From VSJD01 sp041653875 (GTDB taxonomy: Bacteria; Verrucomicrobiota; Kiritimatiellia; JAAZAB01): DNA of 64,000 bases. The stretch lies in contig JBAZEM010000003.1 of NCBI GenBank assembly GCA_041653875.1, positions 1-64,000 of the forward strand, given 5' to 3'. The notes under the pieces were generated by a model. It ran no database searches and was not told the origin of the DNA. It worked only from the letters and a program-made list of their open reading frames with translations. A program made the translations under genes and the position numbers. Below are positions 46,831 through 54,747 of this stretch, one piece after another (within the stretch, counting starts at the first letter, position 1; each line of letters opens with the position of its first letter).

Positions 46831-47952
46831 ATGCCCGAACTGGATTATATTACAGTCAAGGGCTTCAAGAGCATTGCCTCAGTGGAAAAACTGGCTCTGA
46901 AGCCGGTCAATGTAATCATTGGCCCAAACGGCTCCGGCAAGTCCAACTTCATAGGTGTTTTTGCGTTCCTCCATGCCATGCGTGAAGGCCGCCTGCAGGA
47001 TTATGTTGCCCAGGCCGGCGGTGCGGATAAACTTCTGCACTTTGGGGCGAAGGTGACTCCCGGAATGAAGATTCTTATATCGTTCCAAGACGAGAAGAAC
47101 CAATACGAGATAACGTTAAAGTCGACTGAGACCGACACGCTTTTTCCATCCGAGGAACTCGTCTATTATTGGGATAAGGCCGCTTACCCGAAAGGACCGA
47201 TGGGCCGCGGTCTTTCAAGAATTGGCAACGAAGCCGGCATTAGTCAGGATTCAAGTGACCGAATAGCCGGTTGGGTGCGTAAGCGTCTGGGAAGCTGGCG
47301 GGTATATCATTTCCATGACACAAGCGCTTCTTCTCCAATGAAGAAGACTGCGGACCTTAACGACAACCGATTTCTTCGGCCTGATGGTTCGAACCTGTCC
47401 TCTTTCCTCTACTACCTTCGGACAAAGCGAAAGGATTCCTATGCGCTTATCCGTAGCACAGTTCAGAGGGTAACGCCATTCTTTGATGATTTTCAATTGG
47501 AGCCGTCGAAACTCAGTCCCGACAAGATGCGTTTGGAGTGGAAACACAAGAACTCTGACAAATATTTTGATGCGTCTTCTCTGTCGGATGGCACACTCCG
47601 CTTCATGGCCTTGGCAACGTTGTTTCTTCAACCGGAGCTGTATCGCCCATCCGTCATATTGATAGACGAACCTGAACTTGGACTCCATCCCTACGCTATC
47701 GCGATGCTGGCTTCACTTGTCAAGATGGCATCGGAGAAGACGCAGGTGATTGTCTCCACGCAATCGCCCATGCTTCTCGACCACTTTACCCCTGAAGATG
47801 TTCTTGTGACTAATCGTGTGGCAGGAGGCACGCGATTTGAGCGATTGGATTCACAAAAACTCGCTTCCTGGTTGGAGGATTATAGTTTGGGTCAGTTGTG
47901 GGAGAAGAACGAGTTTGGAGGACGTCCATCCGGGGCGGGGGATAAAAGATGA
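46831..47952 (+). CDS. AAA/ABC-type ATPase of a two-gene system
   Basis: A 373-residue RecF/OLD-like ATPase. Walker A is IIGPNGSGKSNFIGVF near residue 29; the ABC signature-like SSLSDGTLRFMALATLFLQ precedes Walker B VILIDEPELGLHPYAIAML, and VIVSTQSPMLLDHF is the H-loop region. This is the AAA_21-type domain. The start at 46831 follows GGGAG. GC content is visibly lower than in flanking genes, suggesting transfer. It overlaps the next gene by four bases. Such pairs (compare RloAB and PARIS) are often anti-phage; that role here is inference. Confidence 0.85.
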   Translation: MPELDYITVKGFKSIASVEKLALKPVNVIIGPNGSGKSNFIGVFAFLHAMREGRLQDYVAQAGGADKLLHFGAKVTPGMKILISFQDEKNQYEITLKSTETDTLFPSEELVYYWDKAAYPKGPMGRGLSRIGNEAGISQDSSDRIAGWVRKRLGSWRVYHFHDTSASSPMKKTADLNDNRFLRPDGSNLSSFLYYLRTKRKDSYALIRSTVQRVTPFFDDFQLEPSKLSPDKMRLEWKHKNSDKYFDASSLSDGTLRFMALATLFLQPELYRPSVILIDEPELGLHPYAIAMLASLVKMASEKTQVIVSTQSPMLLDHFTPEDVLVTNRVAGGTRFERLDSQKLASWLEDYSLGQLWEKNEFGGRPSGAGDKR

Positions 47953-48659
47953 AGCGGCTCCTAATCCATGTAGAGGGAGAAACGGAAGAAGACTTTGTGA
48001 ACTATGTGCTTGCCCCGCATCTTTACGATAAAGGTTACGAAACCGTTGGGGCTAGACTCGTTGGCAATGCCCGGCTTCGTCAACGTCGTGGCGGGATCCG
48101 GGCATGGTCTTCCGTGCGGGCAGACATTGTGAAGCACTTGCGTGAGGACCAAGGCTCCGTTGCGACAACAATGGTGGACTACTATGCGTTGCCCAGTACC
48201 GGCGAAAAAGCATGGCCGGGGCGCGATGAGGCTGGGCGTCTTCAATTCGATCGCAAAGCGGACACCGTTGAACAGGCCTTGCAGGCGGACCTGACGGCGT
48301 TCATGGGTGTTGACTTCGATCAGCGAAAGTTCATTCCGTTCGTCATTATGCATGAGTTCGAAGGCCTGCTTTTCAGCGACTGTGCGGCGTTCAGTCGTGG
48401 TATTTACCGCCCGGAACTGCAGGCCGATTTTCAAGTCATTCGTGATGCGTTCAAAACACCGGAAGAGATTAACGATTCCCCGGTTACATCGCCGTCGAAA
48501 CGAGTGCTCGCTATCATTCCGAATTATGAGAAACCTCTGTTGGGAACCTTGGCCGTTCTGGCCATTGGGCTCGACAACATCCGGGGCGCGTGTCCGCATT
48601 TTAGCGACTGGGTTACTCGATTGGAAAGAGCCACAATAGGACCAAACATGGCCTTATGA
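47949..48659 (+). CDS. DUF4276-type protein, TOPRIM-like partner of the ATPase
   Basis: A 236-residue protein that opens with RLLIHVEGETEEDFVNYVL, the conserved Glu-bearing start of DUF4276, and has a mid VIMHEFEGLLFSD with the second acidic cluster. This pattern is compatible with a diverged TOPRIM nuclease fold. It overlaps the ATPase gene by ATGA, so the two are coupled and probably form a complex. A likely role is the effector of a nucleotide-gated defence pair; this is not shown by sequence alone. Confidence 0.8.
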   Translation: MKRLLIHVEGETEEDFVNYVLAPHLYDKGYETVGARLVGNARLRQRRGGIRAWSSVRADIVKHLREDQGSVATTMVDYYALPSTGEKAWPGRDEAGRLQFDRKADTVEQALQADLTAFMGVDFDQRKFIPFVIMHEFEGLLFSDCAAFSRGIYRPELQADFQVIRDAFKTPEEINDSPVTSPSKRVLAIIPNYEKPLLGTLAVLAIGLDNIRGACPHFSDWVTRLERATIGPNMAL

Positions 48660-48887
48660 TGAATAACCCAATAACGCGAAATGACCCAATTAATGACGCA
48701 ATCATTGGCTGTCGCAATGAATGGGCCTATGACCTGCGATGCGATTGATCGGGTATTGGCGAAATGCTGCCCGCTTTTCCACCCAATGCGCGCTGAATTT
48801 GCTTGCCGGAACGGGGCGAATCCTTAACAATATCCGAGTGCAGTCGGGCAAACAATCTGCCGGCATTCCGATCGCTGGGCGTGTCAC

Positions 48888-49889
48888 ATGAAAAAACGGA
48901 TCGATCTCAAGGGGCGCAGTCTGCTGAAAATCTCCGATCTGTCGGATGACGAATTGATCTACCTGCTGGATTTGGCGGACCGCCTGAAGCTCAAAAAGAA
49001 AAGGGGCGTGCGCGGCAATCTCCTGGCGCGCAAAAACATCGCGCTGATTTTCGAAAAGGCGTCCACCCGCACGCGCTCGGCTTTCACCGTGGCCGCCGTG
49101 GACGAGGGCGGCAGTGTGGAATTCCTGGGCATGCACGATATTCATCTGGGCAAGAAGGAATCCATCAAGGACTCCGCCCGTGTGCTGGGCCGCATGTTCG
49201 ACGCCATCCAGTTTCGGGGCTTCGCGCAAGCCACGGCGGAAAGCCTGGCGCAGCATTCCGGGGTGCCGGTCTGGAATGGGTTGACGGACGACGCGCATCC
49301 CACGCAGGCCCTGGCAGACCTGATGACCATCCGCGAGCATTTCCACCGCCTGAAAGGCCTGAAGGTGGTGTATCTGGGCGATGGCCGCAACAACGTGTGC
49401 CTTTCGCTCATGATGGGGTGCGCCAAGACGGGCGCCCATTTCGTGGATTGCACGCCGCGGGAGCTTGCGCCCGCCCCGGCGCGTTTGGAAGAAGCTCGCG
49501 CTGTGGCGCGCCGGAACGCCTGCACGGTGACGGTGGAGCCGGATCCGGCCAAGGCCGTGGCCGGCGCCCAGGTTGTTTACACGGACGTCTGGGTCTCCAT
49601 GGGCGAGGAATCCAAGTTCGACGAGCGCTTGCGGCTCCTGAAACCATACCAGGTCAACATGGACCTTATCCGGCAAACCGGCAATACGGCGCGGGACGGC
49701 GTGATTTTCCTGCATTGCCTGCCGGCCTTCCATAACCACGAGACGGAGCTGACCCGCAAACTGGGCGCGCTGGAAGTCACGGACGAAGTGTTCGAGGCGC
49801 CGTTTTCAAAGGTTTTCGACCAGGCCGAGAATCGGATGCATACCATCAAGGCCTTGATGGTGGCGACCCTGACGGGATGCAAGGGGTAA
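48888..49889 (+). CDS. argF: Ornithine carbamoyltransferase
   Basis: Makes citrulline from ornithine and carbamoyl phosphate. The 333-residue product has the carbamoyl-phosphate motif FEKASTRTRSAF, the DDAHPTQALADLMT motif, FLHCLPAFH near the C-terminus, and VYTDVWVSMGEE; all are OTCase marks. No SD is seen at ATG 48888. The 228-base upstream gap shows no clear element. It lies 145 bases before pyrB, the other enzyme using carbamoyl phosphate. Confidence 0.96.
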   Translation: MKKRIDLKGRSLLKISDLSDDELIYLLDLADRLKLKKKRGVRGNLLARKNIALIFEKASTRTRSAFTVAAVDEGGSVEFLGMHDIHLGKKESIKDSARVLGRMFDAIQFRGFAQATAESLAQHSGVPVWNGLTDDAHPTQALADLMTIREHFHRLKGLKVVYLGDGRNNVCLSLMMGCAKTGAHFVDCTPRELAPAPARLEEARAVARRNACTVTVEPDPAKAVAGAQVVYTDVWVSMGEESKFDERLRLLKPYQVNMDLIRQTGNTARDGVIFLHCLPAFHNHETELTRKLGALEVTDEVFEAPFSKVFDQAENRMHTIKALMVATLTGCKG

Positions 49890-49898
49890 TGGAGGATG

Positions 49899-49992
49899 GT
49901 TTATGGTCAATGGTCAATGACTCGACCTCCACGGGGCAAAACCGTGTGTTCTTTCAGACTGCATCAACCATTGACCATAAACCATAAATCAT
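49899..49992. repeat. Heptamer-armed inverted repeat between argF and pyrB
   Basis: Left arm TATGGTC/AATGGTC heptamers (49903-49925) and right arm ACCATTG/ACCATAA heptamers (49968-49992) flank a core of about 40 bases. Confidence 0.8.
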
Positions 49993-49993
49993 T

Positions 49994-50023
49994 CCCGATC
50001 TGCGCGCTTACGCGCGGATCGGG
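49994..50023 (+). promoter_or_regulatory. Hairpin before pyrB
   Basis: A strong hairpin (CCCGATC..GCGCGC, loop TTA, inverted GATCGGG) ends a few bases before the pyrB SD AGGAG. It could affect translation of pyrB or be another repeat hairpin. Confidence 0.4.
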
Positions 50024-50034
50024 CGATAGGAGCG

Positions 50035-51117
50035 ATGAGTTCAACCATGCGCACGCTGGCGGAAATGGAATGGGACGACCTGCAGCGCCTGGGGCCGCTG
50101 GAGAAGGCCGAGTGCTTCAATTTGGCGGGCCGTCCTTTCCATGTGCTGATGGCCCAGCAGTTTACGCGGCCGCTCCTGGAGGAACTGGGCGCGATGGCCA
50201 CGCGCATCCGCCAGATTGCCAAGAGCAAAGCCGGCATGGATTTCCTGCGCGGCCTGCTTGCGCATCGGACGGCGATGCTCTATTTCTCGCAGCCCAGCAC
50301 GCGCACGTTTCTCTCCTTTCATTCCGCCTGCCAGATCCTGGGCATGAAAACGGTCGAAGTGCGCGACACCTCCACCTCCAGCGAAATGAAAGGTGAGACC
50401 CAGGAGGACTCCATCCGCACGTTCAGCTCGTTCGCCGATGTCATCATCATGCGCAGCGCCGTCGGCGGGCTGGCGGAAAAAATGGCCTGGGTGCTTTCCA
50501 ACACCGAACGGCCCGTGCCGATCGTCAGCGCCGGCTCCGGCAAGGACCAGCACCCGACCCAGGCCCTGCTCGATATTTACACCCTCCAGCGCAGTTTCGA
50601 AACGCGCGGCGGCATCGACCGCAAGAAAGTGGTGTTCGTGGGCGACCTCGCCCGGGGCCGCACGGTGCGCTCGCTCGCTTTCCTGCTGACCCGCTACCAG
50701 GGCGTCAAACAATACTTTATTGCGCCGCCGCAACTGCAGATCAAGGACGATATCCTCGATCTTTTGCGCGCGGCGCGCGTCGAGTTCGAAGTCGGCGACG
50801 ATTTCGAGAAAGTTATCCCGCAAGCCGACGCCATCTACATGACGCGCATCCAGGACGAGTGGGACGAGAACAAGGGCGACAGCGGCAAGATCGACGTTTC
50901 CAAATTCGCTTTTACGGCCGAGCATCTCAAACTGCTTCCGCCGCAGGCCGTGATCATGCACCCCTTGCCCCGCCGCCTGGAAATCGCCGTCGAGGTTGAC
51001 CGCGATCCGCGCGCCGTCTATTGGCGCCAGGTGCGCAACGGCATGTGGGTTCGCGTGGCCCTGCTGGCCGCCATCTTCGAGTGCTTCGACGCCGTGCGCG
51101 AGTTCCCAGTCGCCTGA
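50035..51117 (+). CDS. pyrB: Aspartate carbamoyltransferase
   Basis: Makes carbamoyl aspartate in pyrimidine synthesis. The 360-residue product is longer than the usual ~310 catalytic chain. It has YFSQPSTRTFLSFHSACQ, KDQHPTQALLDIYTLQ, FVGDLARGRTVRSLAFLL and MHPLPR, all ATCase motifs. The extra length is an N-terminal segment (MRTLAEMEWDDLQRLGPLEK). ATG 50035 has AGGAG very close; ATG 50047 is an alternative start. No pyrI regulatory chain follows. Confidence 0.93.
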   Translation: MSSTMRTLAEMEWDDLQRLGPLEKAECFNLAGRPFHVLMAQQFTRPLLEELGAMATRIRQIAKSKAGMDFLRGLLAHRTAMLYFSQPSTRTFLSFHSACQILGMKTVEVRDTSTSSEMKGETQEDSIRTFSSFADVIIMRSAVGGLAEKMAWVLSNTERPVPIVSAGSGKDQHPTQALLDIYTLQRSFETRGGIDRKKVVFVGDLARGRTVRSLAFLLTRYQGVKQYFIAPPQLQIKDDILDLLRAARVEFEVGDDFEKVIPQADAIYMTRIQDEWDENKGDSGKIDVSKFAFTAEHLKLLPPQAVIMHPLPRRLEIAVEVDRDPRAVYWRQVRNGMWVRVALLAAIFECFDAVREFPVA

Positions 51118-51177
51118 TTAACTTGCATTGTTACTGCTCCGCGAAATTTGGCCGATTTCGACGTATCGAACGGATTT

Positions 51178-52269
51178 ATGCTACACGCCAAAACAGTTGC
51201 CGTCATCGTTCCCTGTTTCAACGAGCAGGACCAAATCGTCAAGGTCCTCAGCGCCATGCCGGACTTCGTGGATCTGATCGTCGTGATCGACGACAAGTCC
51301 ACGGACGACACGGCCGCGCGGATCCGCGAGTTCATCCGCTCGGACACCCGCCCGGCCGGGCGCATTGCGAAGCGCGCGCGGACTTACGGCGCCGGACTTT
51401 ACGACCATGCCGACAACCTGGCGATCGAGCGCGAGAAGGAGGAGGAGCGTTTTTTCATTCCCGTCGGGACGACGCGCGCGGATAACAGCCGCGTGACGCT
51501 CCTTTCCCACGTCCGCAACGGCGGCAAGGGCGCCGGCGTGGCCACCGGCTTCAAGTTCGCCCGGGACCACAACATCGCCTGCACCGCCGTCATGGATGGC
51601 GACGGCCAGATGAATCCCGCCGAGTTGGAAAGCATCTGTTTGCCGGTCGTGACGGGCAAAGCCGACTACGTCAAGGGCAACCGCTTCAAGCATCGCATGG
51701 CCAGCCGGGCCATCCCCAAAGTCCGGTTCTACGGCAATGCCGTCCTGTCCATTTTGACCAAGGTCGCCACCGGCTACTGGCGGGTGGCCGATACGCAGAC
51801 CGGCTACGCGGCCATCAGTCTGGAGTGCTTGGACAACATCGAGATTCACAAGCTTTACGGATCGTACGGCGTGTACAACGACCTGCTCCAGAAGCTGAAT
51901 ATCGCCTGTTTCACGATCACCGAGGTCCCCATCACGCCGGCCTACAATATCGGCGAGAAATCCAAGATGAAAATTTTGAAGGTGATTCCGCGCATCTCGC
52001 GTCTGCTCGTATGCCTCTTCTTCGAGCGATTGTTCAAGAAATACCTCTACACGAGTTTTCATCCGCTTTTCCTGCTCTATATGATGTCGTTTTTCACGTT
52101 CCTGGTTTCCATTCCGGTCGTCATCCGGTTTCTTTACGCTTATTTCGCCCTGGGCCAGATCTGGTCCGCCCATATGCTGGTATTCATCAATCTGCTGCTT
52201 TTTTCCTTCCAGTCGCTCGTCTTCGCCATGTGGTTCGACATCAACGATAACGACCGGCTGTACGTATAA
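51178..52269 (+). CDS. Glycosyltransferase family 2, membrane-anchored
   Basis: A 363-residue GT-A enzyme of the dolichol-phosphate-mannosyltransferase type. It opens TVAVIVPCFNEQDQIVKVLS with VIDDKSTDDTA, the donor-binding VMDGDGQMNP is the DxD region, and two C-terminal membrane segments (FLLYMMSFFTFLVSIPVVI and HMLVFINLLLFSFQ) follow. It begins a run of five same-strand genes that look like cell-surface polysaccharide synthesis. ATG 51178 fits the family start better than TTG 51148; neither has an SD. Confidence 0.9.
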   Translation: MLHAKTVAVIVPCFNEQDQIVKVLSAMPDFVDLIVVIDDKSTDDTAARIREFIRSDTRPAGRIAKRARTYGAGLYDHADNLAIEREKEEERFFIPVGTTRADNSRVTLLSHVRNGGKGAGVATGFKFARDHNIACTAVMDGDGQMNPAELESICLPVVTGKADYVKGNRFKHRMASRAIPKVRFYGNAVLSILTKVATGYWRVADTQTGYAAISLECLDNIEIHKLYGSYGVYNDLLQKLNIACFTITEVPITPAYNIGEKSKMKILKVIPRISRLLVCLFFERLFKKYLYTSFHPLFLLYMMSFFTFLVSIPVVIRFLYAYFALGQIWSAHMLVFINLLLFSFQSLVFAMWFDINDNDRLYV

Positions 52270-52275
52270 ACGGCG

Positions 52276-53340
52276 ATGACCACGGACGAACACACCAAAG
52301 TTATTGTGAGCGTTGACGTGGAGGACTGGTATCACGGGCCGACCATGTCCGCCCGCTGGGATTCGCGCAACTCGCTGGATAAACTGCTCGCCGCCAACCC
52401 CGGCATCGAGCGGGCCTGTTCTTATATCGACATTGTCCTCGAACTGCTGGAACGCCGGCGCGTCAAGGCGACTTTTTTCTGGGTCGCCGAGTATGCCCGG
52501 CGGTTTCCGGCGCTTTTCGCGCGGGTCGCCGCCGCGGGGCATGAGATCGCCTGCCACGGCCTGACGCATTTCTCCAAGCTCGATTACCGCACCAAGCAGG
52601 CCGTCTTCAGTCCGCGGGAATTCAAGGCGCGCGCCTTGACCGCCCGGAAAATCCTGGAAGACATGTCCGGCCGGCCGGTTCGCGGTTACCGGGCGCCGAA
52701 CGCCTATGTGTCGGGCGCCATGCTCGACGCCCTCGAGGAAACCGGCTTCACCTACGATTCCTCCGTGTCGGTCAGCTCGATCTACAATAAGACCGATTCC
52801 AGTCTGGCGGGCGTGACGAGCGCGCCTTATTATCCCGCGCCCGGCGAATTGCGCGCAAGCAACCAGTCGCGCAGCTTGGTCGAATTTCCGTGGCCGTATT
52901 ATTCGGCCGCCGGAGTGAAAATCCAGAGCGCCGGCGGGCCGTATCTGCGTTTTTTCGGCAGCGGCCTGATTATCCGCGGCCTGCGGCAGTCCCTGCGCCG
53001 GGGACACGCGGTGTTCTATTTCCATCCCATCGATCTCTGCAACGAGTCCATTCCCATGCGTTTTTCGCCGCGCCGTCCTTTTTTGTGGCTTTTCAAGGGC
53101 GACCTTGTCAAACGGCGCGTCGAACGGGTGCTGGACACGTTCCCAAATCGGACCGCTTGCTTCGGGCAAATTATGGAAGAGCAAAAAAATGAATTAGGCC
53201 TTCGAGCTATGCCGTTCTATCGAACGGCCACTACACCGGACGGCCTGTCTGAACTCGGCCAGGGGTGTAGTTGCGGTTCGATAGAACCGCTGTGTTTTGT
53301 CCACCGTAGGCAGGGCCGCCTCCGTCGAAAAATAATTTAA
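52276..53340 (+). CDS. Polysaccharide deacetylase with repeat-derived C-terminus
   Basis: A NodB-domain protein that likely removes acetyl groups from a surface glycan. The metal/catalytic motifs are visible: SVDVEDWYHG, ATFFWVAEYARRFP, EIACHGLTHFSKLDY, RGYRAPNAY, and a C-terminal FYFHPIDL, as in WbmS/DUF3473-type deacetylases linked to exopolysaccharide loci. Residues from about 312 onward (MPFYRTATTPDGL and beyond) are translated from a hairpin element at 53211-53290, so the native stop was probably displaced. It starts six bases after the GT2 stop. Confidence 0.88.
   Translation: MTTDEHTKVIVSVDVEDWYHGPTMSARWDSRNSLDKLLAANPGIERACSYIDIVLELLERRRVKATFFWVAEYARRFPALFARVAAAGHEIACHGLTHFSKLDYRTKQAVFSPREFKARALTARKILEDMSGRPVRGYRAPNAYVSGAMLDALEETGFTYDSSVSVSSIYNKTDSSLAGVTSAPYYPAPGELRASNQSRSLVEFPWPYYSAAGVKIQSAGGPYLRFFGSGLIIRGLRQSLRRGHAVFYFHPIDLCNESIPMRFSPRRPFLWLFKGDLVKRRVERVLDTFPNRTACFGQIMEEQKNELGLRAMPFYRTATTPDGLSELGQGCSCGSIEPLCFVHRRQGRLRRKII
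53211..53290. repeat. TGTAG-type hairpin at the 3' end of the deacetylase gene
   Basis: Inverted halves CCGTTCTATCGAACGGCCAC and GTTGCGGTTCGATAGAACC enclose GGTGTAG and CTACACC words. It is inside the reading frame and shared with the elements at 17219 and 61826. Confidence 0.75.
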
Positions 53341-53388
53341 CAGCGAGGACAGCCGCGGCAACACCGTCAGGGTGACGGGGGATTATCA

Positions 53389-54738
53389 ATGAACGCAATC
53401 TGCGAACGTTTGCAACGCGATGTTATTCGAGCCGGGATCTGCACCTCGTGCGGCGCATGCGCGGCGCTGGATCCCTCCGGACGGGCGTACATGGAAGACA
53501 CGCTTTACGGTCCGCGGCCGGCGTTCCCCGCGGACGGCGCCGAACTCCCCCAATTAGCCTGGGAGGCCTGCCCCGGCAAAGGCATTCGTTACGCCGACCT
53601 TTATTTGAAGCACTACGGACGCCTGCCGGAAAACTGGCTGTTGGGCTGTTTCAAATGCGTCCGCACCGGCCACTCCGCCGACCCCGTTATCCGCCGCAAC
53701 GGCGCCTCGGGCGGGGTCATCAGCCATACGCTCATTTATCTGCTGGAGCAAAAACTCGTTGACGCCGCATTGGTCGTGCGCCAGGGAATTCCGACCCCGG
53801 AAAAAGCCCGCGTCACGATCGCCCGCAGCCGCGCCGAAGTGCTTGCCGCCGCCCAATCGGTGTATATTCCCGTTGCCACGCTCGACATTCTCGCGCAATT
53901 GCTTCCGCACGAGCGTTACGCCATGGTCTGCCTGCCCGACCAGGCCGCGGCCCTGCGCACGCTGCAACTGGCCGGGCACGCCGCGGCCCGCCGGATCCGC
54001 TTTCTGCTCGGACCCTATACCGGCACCGCGCTCTATCCTTCCGCGATCCGCTGTTATCTGCGCTCCAAGGGCGTAAACGACAACGATGCCATCGCCGCGC
54101 TCAAGTGGCGCGCCGGTGAATGGCCCGGCTACCTTGAAATCCGAACGGCCTCCGGCAAAGTATTCCGCTCGAAAAAATTCTATTATAATTTTTTAATCCC
54201 GTTTTTCATCACCCAGGCCAGCCTGCAGGGCATGGATTTCACGAACGAATTCTGCGACCTTTCCGTCGGCGACGCCTGGTCGCCGCGCTTCGAGTCGGAG
54301 GGCGGCGGACACTCGGTCATCGCCACGCGCACGGACGAGATGGAAGGCATTATCCGGGACATGGAGCGCTCCGGCCTGCTGGCCGCAACCATGGCGGACC
54401 CGGCCGAAACTTTGGCCATGCACGGGCACATGCTTGATTTTAAGAAGCGCGGCAGTTATATTCGCAACCGTATTCGGAAACTCTTCGGCCGGCGGGCGCC
54501 GGATTATGGCTTGGCGCCGCGGCCCCTGCCGGCGTCGCGTGTGCTGGTGGAACTGGTGATCGGCGGCTTGTTTCTTGTTTGCGGCACGCGGGCGGCGCGC
54601 TGGGTTGTGGCGCGCATCCCGGAATCCGTGATCGGGCCGCTGTTCAACCGCCTGCGTCTGGCCTGGAAGTCCCTGAGCAAGCCGACCAAGCGCAAGGGGC
54701 TCGGCAAACTCGAAATGGTCGTGACGCCGCCGGAATAA
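53389..54738 (+). CDS. FrhB/FdhB-family (coenzyme F420 hydrogenase beta-like) protein
   Basis: A 449-residue protein with an N-terminal 4Fe-4S-type cysteine motif (AGICTSCGACAALDP), the family's NGASGGVISHTLIYLLEQ and CDLSVGDAWSPRFESEGGGH segments, and a C-terminal hydrophobic stretch (VLVELVIGGLFLVC). Members of this family act with F420 or NAD flavoprotein hydrogenases but are also frequent in polysaccharide loci, sometimes linked to pyruvyl or redox modification. Here it stands between a deacetylase and a toroid protein, so a glycan role is more likely than hydrogen metabolism. Confidence 0.82.
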   Translation: MNAICERLQRDVIRAGICTSCGACAALDPSGRAYMEDTLYGPRPAFPADGAELPQLAWEACPGKGIRYADLYLKHYGRLPENWLLGCFKCVRTGHSADPVIRRNGASGGVISHTLIYLLEQKLVDAALVVRQGIPTPEKARVTIARSRAEVLAAAQSVYIPVATLDILAQLLPHERYAMVCLPDQAAALRTLQLAGHAAARRIRFLLGPYTGTALYPSAIRCYLRSKGVNDNDAIAALKWRAGEWPGYLEIRTASGKVFRSKKFYYNFLIPFFITQASLQGMDFTNEFCDLSVGDAWSPRFESEGGGHSVIATRTDEMEGIIRDMERSGLLAATMADPAETLAMHGHMLDFKKRGSYIRNRIRKLFGRRAPDYGLAPRPLPASRVLVELVIGGLFLVCGTRAARWVVARIPESVIGPLFNRLRLAWKSLSKPTKRKGLGKLEMVVTPPE

Positions 54739-54747
54739 AATATTGAT

